35,721 nt of DNA from an uncultured Prevotellaceae bacterium. GTDB lineage: Bacteria; Bacteroidota; Bacteroidia; Bacteroidales; Bacteroidaceae. The notes under the pieces were generated by a model. That model made no database searches and was not told where the DNA came from. It worked only from the letters and a program-made list of their open reading frames with translations. Where the stretch lies: contig CALZQV010000006.1 of the NCBI GenBank assembly GCA_945828295.1, forward strand, positions 1-35,721, written 5' to 3'. Shown here in pieces: positions 8,006 to 19,769 of this stretch. The position numbers were made by a program, and so were the translations under genes. The first letter of the stretch is position 1, and each line of letters begins with the position of its first letter.

Positions 8006-10125
8006 AGCAGCCCTTCAACAACATCGACGAGGACACCTTCTCCCAACTTGCCAACCACATTGAGGCCGAACTGGAGAAGAACCACCTGAGCACAGCACTG
8101 AACCTGCTCTCGCAACTGCTCGACATGGTCGCCGAACTGCCAGACTACAACAAGGCTCGCGAAAGCACCGAAACAGCAGCTGCCGACTACCACCGACTGC
8201 TCCACTACATGGCCGAGGGCACAGAAGACCCACAACGCCACGCCGTGCAGAGCAACCTCGTGCAGAAGACCTTCCGCATCATGCAGGACCTGCGTCGCAG
8301 CTTCCACATCGCCACGCAGAAAAACATTTACTCCTCTACGGCCACCCTGACATCGGAGCACGAGCAGCAGAGCCTTCACACCATACTCCAAGCCGCGCAG
8401 CTGGCAAGCGACCCTGCCCTTCAGGACATCCTTTTCGACTGCATCTGGACGGCCCCGCAACTGACAGCAGCCGAAGAGAACGAACTTCGCCTGGCACTCT
8501 ACGCCGCGCCCCTGAACGTGCAGGCCTACGTAATGAGTGCCCTCACGATGGCGCTGCTCCACTATTTCGACCCCACAAAGTTTCGCCTACTCCTCTCTTA
8601 TGCCAGCGCACAGGAAAAGGAAGTGAGCGCACGAGCCATGGTGGGAACATGCATCGTCACGCAGATTCACGCCACGCGCCTCACGCTCTTCCCCCAGCTG
8701 GCCGACGAAGTGACCCAACTCCTGCAAGCGCCTCAGCGCATGGAGGACATGACGCTGATTCAGCACTTCATCTGCCTCTATCTGGAAACCGAGCGCATAC
8801 AGCAAAAGTTTGAAAAGGAAATCATACCCACACTCATCAAGCTCGGCCAGCAACGCAAGAAACTCGGGTTCGACGACATGGAACTCGACCTCACCGACCC
8901 CGAATCCACCCCCGAAATAAGCCGAAAGACCCGCCACATGCTGAACGACAGCATGCAGGAAATGGCGCAGCTCTTTCACGAAGGCATGGACCTCAACCTC
9001 CACACATTCACCTCGCTGAAGTCGTTTCCCTTCTTCCATCGCGTCGGACACTGGCTGGCACCCTACGACGCATCGAGGTCCGACATTGCCGACCATGCAC
9101 TCATTCGCCTGCTGCCCATCTGCGACAGCGACAAGTATTCCGTTGCCGCACTGTTCAAGCACATCGCCGAGGAACAGCGTGAGGCCATGAAGAAGAACAT
9201 CGACAAGCACGCCGAAATCTTCGCGATGCACCAGCACGAAACAGGTAACGAGTTCCAAAATGTCATCCAATGCCTCTATCGCCTGCTCAAGCGCTCCCCG
9301 TGGACCTCGCTATGGCCTCAGGTCTTCAGCCCCGACATGCTGTTCATCAATAATCCCATCCTTCACCGGATGGTGGAAGCCACGCCTAAGTTCTTGCTCG
9401 AGACGGGAACGATGCTGCTGCGCCACAAGTTCTACGATGCTGCCGAGAAGCACCTGAGCCTCTATGCCCAAAGTGCCGGAGCCGACGTTGCACTACTCCT
9501 CAAGCTGGGACTCTGCGCCCAACAGCAGGGCAAATACTCGACAGCCATACGCCACTATCAGCAGGCCGCCTTGCTCGACCCCAACAACACGAACGTGACC
9601 TACCGTCTGCAATACTGCTATGCCCAGACGGGGCGCTATCAGGAACAGCTGGACTGCCTGCTCAGCCTGGAAAAGGCCACGCCCGACGATGCGAGGGTGC
9701 TCATGGAGACTGGTCTCTGCTGCATTCAGCTCAAGAAGTGGGAAGAAGCCGAACGCCGTTTCTATAAGCTCGAATTTAAGGGAAAACACGTCATTCCCTC
9801 CGTTCGGTCAATCGCTTGGTGCTGCCTGAACCGTGGGGATTACGAAGCGGCGAAGAAAAACTACCTGCGCATTTTCAACGAAGCGCCAACAGAAGCAAAC
9901 TGGGAAGACTACCTGAACATGGGCCACACCACATGGCTGTTAGGCGACACGCCTGCTGCCCTGGCCTTCTACGCCGAATATGCCCACCGCTATCTCATCG
10001 CACAACCGGAGGCCAAGGACGCGCTGATGCCCTTCATCGAGGACGCTGCGCTACTGCGCTCAAAGGGGAAGTTGCAGAACGACATCGACCTGATGTACGA
10101 CCTCATTACCGAACAACTTTCGTAA
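8002..10125 (+). CDS. TPR-repeat protein
   Basis: The ORF track begins at 7273, but that part overlaps the lipoprotein gene in another frame. The ATG at 8002 overlaps the preceding stop as ATGA and gives 707 residues. There is no signal peptide, so it is probably cytoplasmic. The first 480 or so residues are helical and unrecognised. The C-terminal part carries tetratricopeptide repeats, for example LGLCAQQQGKYSTAIRHYQQ followed by LDPNN, then repeats with GRYQEQL and KWEEAERRF. Such repeats mediate protein contacts; the partner is unknown. It ends 3 nt before the convergent PLD gene's stop, leaving no room for a separate terminator. Confidence 0.8.
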   Translation: MKQPFNNIDEDTFSQLANHIEAELEKNHLSTALNLLSQLLDMVAELPDYNKARESTETAAADYHRLLHYMAEGTEDPQRHAVQSNLVQKTFRIMQDLRRSFHIATQKNIYSSTATLTSEHEQQSLHTILQAAQLASDPALQDILFDCIWTAPQLTAAEENELRLALYAAPLNVQAYVMSALTMALLHYFDPTKFRLLLSYASAQEKEVSARAMVGTCIVTQIHATRLTLFPQLADEVTQLLQAPQRMEDMTLIQHFICLYLETERIQQKFEKEIIPTLIKLGQQRKKLGFDDMELDLTDPESTPEISRKTRHMLNDSMQEMAQLFHEGMDLNLHTFTSLKSFPFFHRVGHWLAPYDASRSDIADHALIRLLPICDSDKYSVAALFKHIAEEQREAMKKNIDKHAEIFAMHQHETGNEFQNVIQCLYRLLKRSPWTSLWPQVFSPDMLFINNPILHRMVEATPKFLLETGTMLLRHKFYDAAEKHLSLYAQSAGADVALLLKLGLCAQQQGKYSTAIRHYQQAALLDPNNTNVTYRLQYCYAQTGRYQEQLDCLLSLEKATPDDARVLMETGLCCIQLKKWEEAERRFYKLEFKGKHVIPSVRSIAWCCLNRGDYEAAKKNYLRIFNEAPTEANWEDYLNMGHTTWLLGDTPAALAFYAEYAHRYLIAQPEAKDALMPFIEDAALLRSKGKLQNDIDLMYDLITEQLS

Positions 10126-10128
10126 GCG

Positions 10129-11355
10129 CTACAACAGTCCCTTTATGGGCTGGAACATCCGACCCACGAAACGACGCTTCAGCGAGAAACGTTGCCTGAA
10201 GTTCTTGGGTGTCAATATCTGGCTTTGCAGGGCACTCCGACGAAAGATTTCATTCAGCTCCTTCGTCACCTGAGGGTCGAAGACAACAGCATTCACTTCA
10301 TAGTCGTAGCGAAGGCTGCGCCCGTCCAGATTGGCCGTTCCGATGATGCCAATCTCATTATCCACCGTCATAATCTTGCTATGATGGAATCCTCCCTCAA
10401 AGTAGTATACCTCGGCTCCGCGGCGCATCATCTTCTTCATCTGAATGCCTATGACCTCAGGCACAATTTTATTGTCAGAATTTGCCGACACCATGATTTT
10501 CATGCGTATGCCCCTTCGCAGAGCCTGCTTCATGGCACGACGCACGCTGTGGGTGTTCGTAACATAGGGATTAATGATGCACACCTCTTGCTTTGCAGCC
10601 TTAAGGGCTGCGACCAGCGACTGCCGGATTTGGCGGTTCGACACCTTGGGCTCACGGTTCACTATCGAAACGACGCTACTGCCATAAGCTTCAGGCTCAC
10701 GTGTGGCTCGATACTGCCGAGGGGCGAGCGATTCGCCCGTTGTTTTGTTCCAAATGCGAATGAAGATGTTCCCGAAATCATCCACCACAGGCCCCTCGAA
10801 GCGAGCATGCAAGTCGTGCCACGCTCCCGTCTGTTTCGTCCCGTGGATGTAGTAGTCAGCCACGTTCATGCCACCCGTCCAGGCATAAAGCCCGTCGACG
10901 ACAACAATCTTGCGGTGGTCGCGATGCAGCATATTAGGAATCCAGGGGAAACGCAGGGGATCGAAGACGGCAAAATGGATTCCCAACTGCCGAATGCTGT
11001 CCATCTGTTCCTCGGTTATCGGATCAGATGCCTTCCAGTTTCCATAGGCGTCAATCAGCAGGCGCACCTCCACGCCCTGCTCCACCTTCTCGCGAAGCAA
11101 GTTAATCAGTTCGCCGCCTATTGAATCATGGCGAAAAATAAAATATTCGAGGTGGACGAAGCGTTCAGCCTTGCGTATGACTGAAAACATGTCGGCATAC
11201 TTCTCCCTTGCAGACGGAAGTAAGGTAACCCTGCAACTGTCGTACTCCGGGTTTCCCTGCTCAATGAGTACACGGCGCAGCACCTCCCCAGATGTCTGGG
11301 AAAAGGATAGTTGGGGTATAAGAAGGAGCAGGAGGAGCAGAAGCCGGCTGTTCAT
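10129..11355 (-). CDS. phospholipase D-family protein (cardiolipin synthase-like)
   Basis: The start is the ATG at 11355, which overlaps the kdsD stop as ATGA; the track's longer version uses an upstream TTG. The 408-residue product begins with a leucine-rich signal sequence ending near SFSQ, so it is likely exported, unlike typical cardiolipin synthases with two N-terminal membrane helices. Both HKD motifs are intact: HRKIVVVD (His147, Lys149, Asp154) and HSKIMTVD (His325, Lys327, Asp332), each followed by a GG/GT-N motif. It should catalyse phosphatidyl transfer or phosphodiester cleavage. Its place behind kdsA and kdsD suggests an envelope-lipid role, but the substrate is not shown. Confidence 0.85.
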   Translation of the reverse strand: MNSRLLLLLLLLIPQLSFSQTSGEVLRRVLIEQGNPEYDSCRVTLLPSAREKYADMFSVIRKAERFVHLEYFIFRHDSIGGELINLLREKVEQGVEVRLLIDAYGNWKASDPITEEQMDSIRQLGIHFAVFDPLRFPWIPNMLHRDHRKIVVVDGLYAWTGGMNVADYYIHGTKQTGAWHDLHARFEGPVVDDFGNIFIRIWNKTTGESLAPRQYRATREPEAYGSSVVSIVNREPKVSNRQIRQSLVAALKAAKQEVCIINPYVTNTHSVRRAMKQALRRGIRMKIMVSANSDNKIVPEVIGIQMKKMMRRGAEVYYFEGGFHHSKIMTVDNEIGIIGTANLDGRSLRYDYEVNAVVFDPQVTKELNEIFRRSALQSQILTPKNFRQRFSLKRRFVGRMFQPIKGLL

Positions 11356-12302
11356 AGCATACAACTGAAATTGTCTACAATGCCTAACAATTGCTGCTGG
11401 GCATCGACAACCAAAACGGCATGAATCTTATTAAGTTGCATGATGCGTTGTATGTCACTAATCTTCGTGTCCGGACCGACGGACTTGGGGCTTCGGGTCA
11501 TCACTGAAGATACGGGCATCTTGAAGAAGCGCTCCTGCAGTTTCTGCATGGCACGACGCACATCGCCGTCCGTGATAATTCCCTGTATCTGTCCGTCTTC
11601 TACAATTACGCACAAGCCCAGGCGACCTTCGCTCACATGAACAACCGTCTCCGGAAGGGGTGTGTCGGGCGAGATGACGGGGAGGTCTTCGCTTCGCATG
11701 ACGTCGCGGGCACGAGTGAGCAAACGTTTGCCCAGCGAACCGCCGGGATGGAATCTTGCAAAGTCGCGCTCCTTGAATTGGCGGCGCTCAATCAGAGCAC
11801 AAGCCAATGCATCGCCCATGGCCAGCGTGGCCGTGGTACTGCTTGTGGGGGCAAGGTTCAACGGGCACGCCTCGTGGCTGATGCCAACATTGATATGACA
11901 CGTCGAGTTGCGCGCAAGCAGGCTGTCCGGATTGCTGCTGATTCCAATCAGCGTGATGCCCTCGTCGATAAGGAACGGAACGAAGCGCAGCAATTCGTCG
12001 GTCATTCCGCTATGGCTAATGGCTATCACCACGTCGTCTGTCGTGATGACCCCTAAATCGCCGTGATACAAGTCCAGCGGAGATACGTAGAAGGCAGGGG
12101 TGCCCGTACTGCTCAGTGTTGCCGCAATCTTGGCACCAATATGCCCACTCTTTCCAACGCCCGTCAGTATGACCTTACCCGAGCAATTATATATCATGTC
12201 GACAGCCTTGTCGAATTGTTCGTCGAGCTGCGGTATCAGGCTTAGTATAGCTTGCGCCTCATCGCGGAGGCATTGTGATGCAATTTCTCTATTTGTCATC
12301 AT
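11352..12302 (-). CDS. kdsD: D-arabinose 5-phosphate isomerase
   Basis: This enzyme converts ribulose 5-phosphate to arabinose 5-phosphate, the precursor used by KdsA for Kdo of lipopolysaccharide. The 316 residues have an N-terminal SIS sugar-isomerase domain (GVGKSGHIGAKIAATLSSTGT, ISHSGMTDELL, SSTTATLAMGDALA) and, after FHPGGSLGKRLL, two CBS domains ending in NKIHAVLVVDAQQQLLGIVD. The start overlaps the kdsA stop (ATGA). A GutQ-type paralogue is possible by sequence, but adjacency to kdsA makes KdsD/KpsF the natural reading. Confidence 0.93.
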   Translation of the reverse strand: MMTNREIASQCLRDEAQAILSLIPQLDEQFDKAVDMIYNCSGKVILTGVGKSGHIGAKIAATLSSTGTPAFYVSPLDLYHGDLGVITTDDVVIAISHSGMTDELLRFVPFLIDEGITLIGISSNPDSLLARNSTCHINVGISHEACPLNLAPTSSTTATLAMGDALACALIERRQFKERDFARFHPGGSLGKRLLTRARDVMRSEDLPVISPDTPLPETVVHVSEGRLGLCVIVEDGQIQGIITDGDVRRAMQKLQERFFKMPVSSVMTRSPKSVGPDTKISDIQRIMQLNKIHAVLVVDAQQQLLGIVDNFSCML

Positions 12303-13051
12303 AAAAGGGATTTCACAACTGTTTCAAAGTCGTGCAAATACAACATATTGGGCCCATCGCTCAGGGCTTCTTCGGGGTTGGGATGAATTTCGAAGAAGTA
12401 CCCAGTGGCACCAAAAGCCTTTGCGGCCAGCGCCATAGCGGGCACGAACTCGCGGTTACCACCCGTCTTGCCCCCAGCACCGCCAGGACGCTGGACAGAG
12501 TGCGTGCAATCCATTATCACACGTGGAGTCCATTGTTTCATGTCCGGGATGTTGCGGAAGTCGACAGCAAGATTGTTATAGCCGCACATGTTGCCACGCT
12601 CCGTCAGCCACACGTCGACAGCTCCGCTTTCGCGACATTTCTCTACGGGGTATTTCATGTCCTGGCCAGAAAGGAACTGCGCCTTCTTGATGTTGACAGG
12701 CTTGCCCGTCCTGGCTGCAGCCACGAGCAAATCGGTCTGCCGACACAGGAAAGCAGGAATCTGAATGGCATCCACGACGCGGCCGACAGGCTCTGCCTGA
12801 CAGCTTTCATGAATGTCTGTAATCAAGGGAAGGTGGTATTTCTCGCGTATGTCTGCCAGCATCTGCAGTCCTCGTTCCATTCCCGGTCCGCGATAACTGC
12901 TCAGACTCGTGCGGTTTGCTTTGTCAAAAGAGGCTTTGAAATAGATGTCCAGCGAATAGGCCGTGCGCAATCTCACTAATTCGCGTGCTACCGTTTCTAA
13001 GCAATCCATGTTTTCAATAACACATGGGCCAGCTATAAAAATAGGTTTCAT
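12299..13051 (-). CDS. kdsA: 3-deoxy-D-manno-octulosonate 8-phosphate synthase
   Basis: It condenses phosphoenolpyruvate with arabinose 5-phosphate to give Kdo-8-phosphate. The 250 residues are slightly short for the family but contain the full barrel: FKASFDKANRTS-like, TDIHES, IPAFLCRQTDLL, LTERGNMCGYNN, DCTHSVQRPGG and FEIHPNPEEALSDGP. Cys10 in AGPC, the His of THS, the Glu of FEIHP and the Asp of LSD match the four metal ligands of the metal-dependent class, as in Aquifex, rather than the Asn-bearing E. coli class. The usual KKGQF reads KKAQF here. It leads the kdsA-kdsD-PLD operon. Confidence 0.95.
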   Translation of the reverse strand: MKPIFIAGPCVIENMDCLETVARELVRLRTAYSLDIYFKASFDKANRTSLSSYRGPGMERGLQMLADIREKYHLPLITDIHESCQAEPVGRVVDAIQIPAFLCRQTDLLVAAARTGKPVNIKKAQFLSGQDMKYPVEKCRESGAVDVWLTERGNMCGYNNLAVDFRNIPDMKQWTPRVIMDCTHSVQRPGGAGGKTGGNREFVPAMALAAKAFGATGYFFEIHPNPEEALSDGPNMLYLHDFETVVKSLL

Positions 13052-13068
13052 CGGTTGCTTATTTTTTG

Positions 13069-13076
13069 CAAAAATA
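13069..13076 (-). promoter_or_regulatory. -7 box of the kdsA operon
   Basis: TATTTTTG on the minus strand matches TAnnTTTG, 17 nt upstream of the kdsA start codon. No good -33 TTTG is seen at the right distance. The box lies back to back with the maoC-like promoter. Confidence 0.5.
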
Positions 13077-13098
13077 CAAAAATATTCTCAATTTTCAC

Positions 13099-13106
13099 TA
13101 ACTTTG
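13099..13106 (+). promoter_or_regulatory. -7 box of the MaoC-like gene
   Basis: TAACTTTG matches TAnnTTTG, 38 nt before the ATG at 13145. A matching -33 element is not clear in the AT-rich stretch upstream. Confidence 0.55.
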
Positions 13107-13144
13107 CCGTCGAAAGACAACGATAAGCAGATAAAACTACTATT

Positions 13145-13606
13145 ATGATAACGATTCAATCCTACGAAGACTTTAAACGACTCGAAGGCTCCGACCTGGG
13201 CAAGAGCGAAAACATTCATGTAACGCAAGAGCGCATCAACCAATTTGCTGACGCCACACTCGACCACCAGTGGATTCACGTCGACGAAGAGCGCTGCAAG
13301 CGTGAGAGTCCCTTTGGCCAAACCATTGCCCACGGCTACCTCACGCTATCGCTGCTTCCCGTTATGTGGAATCAGATTATAGCAGTAGAGAATCTGGAGC
13401 GCCAGATGAACTACGGAATGGACAAACTCAAGTACATCCAACCCGTGCTCTCTGGCCAGCATGTCTTCATGACGGCTCACCTCGAGGAGGTCTTGAACCT
13501 GCGCGGAGCCATCAAGACGACCGTAAAAATTACCATTTGGATTGACGAGACAAAGAAGAAAGCCCTCGAAGGACTTGCTACTTTCGTCTACTACTTCAAA
13601 GCATAA
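13145..13606 (+). CDS. MaoC-family (NodN-like) hydratase
   Basis: The 153-residue single hot-dog domain resembles (R)-specific enoyl-CoA hydratases and NodN. The hydratase motif is DATLDHQWIHVD with Asp40 and His45, followed by FGQTIAHGYLTLSLLP, which carries the conserved AHG. It would hydrate 2-enoyl-acyl thioesters; the physiological substrate is not evident. The gene is monocistronic, facing away from kdsA and converging on dapA 30 bp later. A small GGGCGC/GCGCCC hairpin lies between the two stop codons. Confidence 0.88.
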   Translation: MITIQSYEDFKRLEGSDLGKSENIHVTQERINQFADATLDHQWIHVDEERCKRESPFGQTIAHGYLTLSLLPVMWNQIIAVENLERQMNYGMDKLKYIQPVLSGQHVFMTAHLEEVLNLRGAIKTTVKITIWIDETKKKALEGLATFVYYFKA

Positions 13607-13618
13607 ATTCCCGGCTGG

Positions 13619-13637
13619 GGGCGCAAGCATGGCGCCC
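13619..13637. terminator. weak hairpin between convergent maoC-like and dapA genes
   Basis: GGGCGC (13619-13624) pairs with GCGCCC (13632-13637) across a 7-nt loop. Neither strand has a T tract after it, and it touches the dapA stop codon. A terminator role is only suggested by position. Confidence 0.3.
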
Positions 13638-14521
13638 TAAGCCAGGTTCTTCAGAATCTCCGCAATACGGGTGTCAGTGCGTTCCGTGACAGGAACCAAC
13701 GGCAGCCGTACTACGTTTTCTATTCGTCCCAGACTATGCAATGCCGATTTCACGCCAGAGGGATTACCATCGATAAACATCAGGCTGTATAGTTCAAACA
13801 GTTCATCGTTGATAATCTTGGCCTCGGCCAAACGACCCTCTTGCATAAGGTGCACCATGCGACTGAATTCTGCGGGAATGGCGTTGCCCACAACACTTAT
13901 GATGCCACAGCCACCAGCCTTCATGACTGTCAGAGTCAGGCTGTCGTCGCCTGAAATCACGTCAAAGCCCTTGGGACGCTTTTCCAGTATCTCCTTTATC
14001 TGATCAATCTTTCCGCTTGCCTCTTTAATCGCCACGATGTTGGGAAAATCGTAGGCCAGTCTCAAGGTGGTGTCGGCTGTCAGATTAACCCCAGTCCGCC
14101 CCGGCACATTATACAGCACCACGGGCAGCGGGCTTGCCTCTGATATGGCCCGATAGTGTTGGTAGAGTCCCTCCTGCGAGGGCTTATTATACATTGGACA
14201 CACGCTCAGTATGCCGTCGATACCGGTCCAGTCTGTCATCTTGATTTCCTCGGCCACGGCCGACGTGCAGTTCCCGCCGCAACCCATCAAGATGGGCATC
14301 CGGCCACCCACGTGTTTCACAATCGTCTGCTTTATCGTCTGTTTCTCCTCTCGGGTGAGGCATGGCGTCTCGGCAGTGGTGCCAAGGATACACAAAAAGT
14401 CCACACCACTCTTCATGTGGAAATCGACGAGCGATAACAGCGCTTCGTAATCAATACTGCCGTCTGTCTTAAACGGAGTAATCAGGGCAATACCCAATCC
14501 CTTGAATTTATTCTCTTTCAT
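13637..14521 (-). CDS. dapA: 4-hydroxy-tetrahydrodipicolinate synthase
   Basis: It condenses pyruvate with aspartate semialdehyde, the first committed step to diaminopimelate and lysine, feeding peptidoglycan. The 294 residues match the family. The Schiff-base lysine is Lys166 in VAIKEASG, the catalytic triad is represented by Thr49 (GTTAET), Tyr137 (YNVPGRTG) and Tyr111, and SGDD follows. GTTAET replaces the more common GTTGE. It is the last gene of a minus operon after ligA, 8 nt away. Confidence 0.96.
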   Translation of the reverse strand: MKENKFKGLGIALITPFKTDGSIDYEALLSLVDFHMKSGVDFLCILGTTAETPCLTREEKQTIKQTIVKHVGGRMPILMGCGGNCTSAVAEEIKMTDWTGIDGILSVCPMYNKPSQEGLYQHYRAISEASPLPVVLYNVPGRTGVNLTADTTLRLAYDFPNIVAIKEASGKIDQIKEILEKRPKGFDVISGDDSLTLTVMKAGGCGIISVVGNAIPAEFSRMVHLMQEGRLAEAKIINDELFELYSLMFIDGNPSGVKSALHSLGRIENVVRLPLVPVTERTDTRIAEILKNLA

Positions 14522-14529
14522 ATAATAAG

Positions 14530-17565
<3,036 letters not shown>

Positions 17566-17582
<17 letters not shown>

Positions 17583-17907
17583 CTTCCGCCTCGGATTGGC
17601 TGTCCAAAGTACCATCCATGAACACATACACGTCCTCGTCTGGGTACTTCATAAGGTATACCTCACGAGCCACACGCACAACCTCTTCCTGTTTGCTCTC
17701 CAAGGCCTCCAAGGCACGTGTGTCCTGCTCATATCGATTCTGATACTGGCGCATTTCGTCCTTTAAGGCCGATATCTCCTGAATGCGCTGATAGCGGGCC
17801 CAGAAACTATCCTCATCTATAATGCCCACTTCTAATGCAAAGAAGGCTAATACGACAAAATACTTATATTTACGCAGGAATTCCCATACGGTCTGAATAC
17901 TACTCAT
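17566..17907 (-). CDS. FtsB/DivIC-like cell-division protein
   Basis: The 113-residue single-pass protein has a short cytoplasmic N-terminus, one membrane helix (YFVVLAFFALEVGII, about residues 16-30), a coiled coil (residues 36-82) and the conserved end AREVYLMKYPDEDVYVF. This is the architecture of septum-formation initiators, which bridge division proteins in the periplasm. It is the first gene of a minus operon continuing with the DUF4369-like fusion, ligA and dapA. The acidic tail after VFMDG is variable. Confidence 0.88.
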
Positions 17908-17929
17908 ATTCCTTATTTATTTTACGACG

Positions 17930-17937
17930 CAAATATA
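17930..17937 (-). promoter_or_regulatory. -7 box of the divIC-ligA-dapA operon
   Basis: TATATTTG on the minus strand matches TAnnTTTG, 22 nt upstream of the start codon. The -33 region is AT-rich without a clean TTTG. Confidence 0.55.
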
Positions 17938-17979
17938 CGAATAATTTTATATTTTGAACCATATATTTGAATTAATTTG

Positions 17980-17987
17980 TATCTTTG
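17980..17987 (+). promoter_or_regulatory. -7 box of the dnaX operon
   Basis: TATCTTTG is an exact TAnnTTTG box, 21 nt before the ATG at 18009. TTTG occurs 23 nt upstream, slightly far. It faces away from the divIC-operon promoter. Confidence 0.65.
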
Positions 17988-18008
17988 CAACGATTATTAA
18001 CAATCAGC

Positions 18009-19760
18009 ATGGAACAATATATTGTATCGGCCCTAAAATATCGTCCAGCAACCTTTGACAGCGTTGTGGGCCAACGGGCACTTACCACCACCCTACTCAA
18101 TGCCATACGCACAGGCAAACTGGCCCACGCCTATTTATTTTGCGGACCGCGAGGGGTTGGCAAGACCACCTGCGCCCGCATTTTTGCCAAGACCATAAAC
18201 TGCGAACATCTGAACGAGAATGGCGAACCTTGTGGCACGTGCGAATCATGCCGTGCATTCGACGAGGGGCGCTCACTGAACATACATGAACTCGATGCCG
18301 CCTCGAACAATTCTGTCGACGACATCCGCGAGCTTATCGATCAAGTTCGCATTCCGCCTCAGGTAGGGCGCTACAAGGTGTTCATAATCGACGAGGTCCA
18401 CATGCTGTCGCAACAGGCTTTCAACGCCTTCCTCAAGACGCTGGAGGAGCCACCACGCTACGTTATCTTCATTCTGGCCACTACTGAAAAACATAAGATT
18501 CTCCCCACCATTCTCAGCCGCTGTCAGGTTTACGACTTTCAACGCATAACCGTTAAGAATACCGTAGACCACCTGAAATACGTTGCCGAGAAGGAGGGCT
18601 ACCAAGTGGAGGAAGAAGCGCTCGCACTGATTGCCCAAAAGGCCGACGGAGGAATGCGTGACGCCCTTAGCATCTTCGACCAGATGGTAAGTTTCACTGG
18701 TGGGAACGTCACCTATCAGTCCACCCTGCAGAACCTGAACATCCTAGACTCGGAATACTACTTCCGCGTGGCGGACAACATGCTCAACCATGATGTCGAA
18801 TCATCGCTCCTGCTCCTCAACGAAGTCATGGAAAAAGGCTTCGACGGAGGAAATTTCATTGCCGGACTGGCCGACCACTTCCGCAACTTGCTTGTGAGCC
18901 GCGACGCCAAGACTCTCCCCCTGCTCGAGGTGAGCGAAACACAGCGTCAGCGCTATCACGAACAGGCCATGCGCTGCAAGCCTCAGTTCCTGTTCCGCGC
19001 CATAAAGCTCTGCAACGAATGCGACATCAACTACCGCCAAAGCCGGAACAAGCGGCTGCAGGTGGAATTATGCCTCATACAAACCACACAGAGCACAGAT
19101 GATGATGGGGCCAGCGCGGGGCGTTGCCCTGCCAAGACTATAAAACCCCTATTCACTCAGCAGCCCACTCAACAACAGGCTCTCACTAAGATAGTGGAGA
19201 GCACATCGGCTGCGCCCAAGCAAGAAAAGCCCGCAACACCGAAGCCCACGCTTCGCAACCTTGACCTGAACGCTACCAGCATACGCAGCAACGTGGCGCC
19301 AAGGAAGCCGTCGCCAGTAAAAACTGAGAACACACCTGCCAATAGTACCACCACACAGGCACCCTCTGTCAGCGCCCCACAGGCAACAGCCCAGCAGCAA
19401 CAGCTCGACGCCGAACGACTCACTGCCGCCTGGCATCATTTTGCCAATATGCTGCCGAAGTCTGAGATTGCCATTGCCCAGCGCATGCGCAGCACCACGC
19501 CACAATTAGTGTCGCCCAAGAGTTTCTCAATCACCGTAAGCAACCCGCTCGTCGAAAAGAGCTTACAGAAGTTCCGACCTAAAATCGAAGCTTTCATCAA
19601 ACAAGAGTACAAGACAGAGGATATTAGCATGCAAATTCTGGTGGCTGAGCCCGAAGTAATGATAAAGAACTACAGTAGGCCCGATCAATTCCGCCACATG
19701 CTCAAGACCAGCCCCAGCTTTGCCAAGCTCCACGAGATATTCTCACTCGAACTCGCCTAG
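18009..19760 (+). CDS. dnaX: DNA polymerase III gamma/tau subunit
   Basis: This clamp-loader ATPase places the beta clamp on DNA. The track starts at an upstream TTG inside the promoter; ATG 18009 gives 583 residues. The AAA+ part has Walker A GPRGVGKTT (residues 46-54), a zinc module CEHLNENGEPCGTCESC, Walker B with DEVH, the LEEPP loop and the arginine-finger SRC motif. After about residue 370 there is a Gln/Thr/Pro-rich linker and then a C-terminal domain (WHHFANMLPKSEIAIAQRM) corresponding to the tau-type extension. I see no A-rich slippery site that would mark a gamma frameshift. It heads a four-gene operon. Confidence 0.96.
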   Translation: MEQYIVSALKYRPATFDSVVGQRALTTTLLNAIRTGKLAHAYLFCGPRGVGKTTCARIFAKTINCEHLNENGEPCGTCESCRAFDEGRSLNIHELDAASNNSVDDIRELIDQVRIPPQVGRYKVFIIDEVHMLSQQAFNAFLKTLEEPPRYVIFILATTEKHKILPTILSRCQVYDFQRITVKNTVDHLKYVAEKEGYQVEEEALALIAQKADGGMRDALSIFDQMVSFTGGNVTYQSTLQNLNILDSEYYFRVADNMLNHDVESSLLLLNEVMEKGFDGGNFIAGLADHFRNLLVSRDAKTLPLLEVSETQRQRYHEQAMRCKPQFLFRAIKLCNECDINYRQSRNKRLQVELCLIQTTQSTDDDGASAGRCPAKTIKPLFTQQPTQQQALTKIVESTSAAPKQEKPATPKPTLRNLDLNATSIRSNVAPRKPSPVKTENTPANSTTTQAPSVSAPQATAQQQQLDAERLTAAWHHFANMLPKSEIAIAQRMRSTTPQLVSPKSFSITVSNPLVEKSLQKFRPKIEAFIKQEYKTEDISMQILVAEPEVMIKNYSRPDQFRHMLKTSPSFAKLHEIFSLELA

Positions 19761-19769
19761 CCCCACCAA

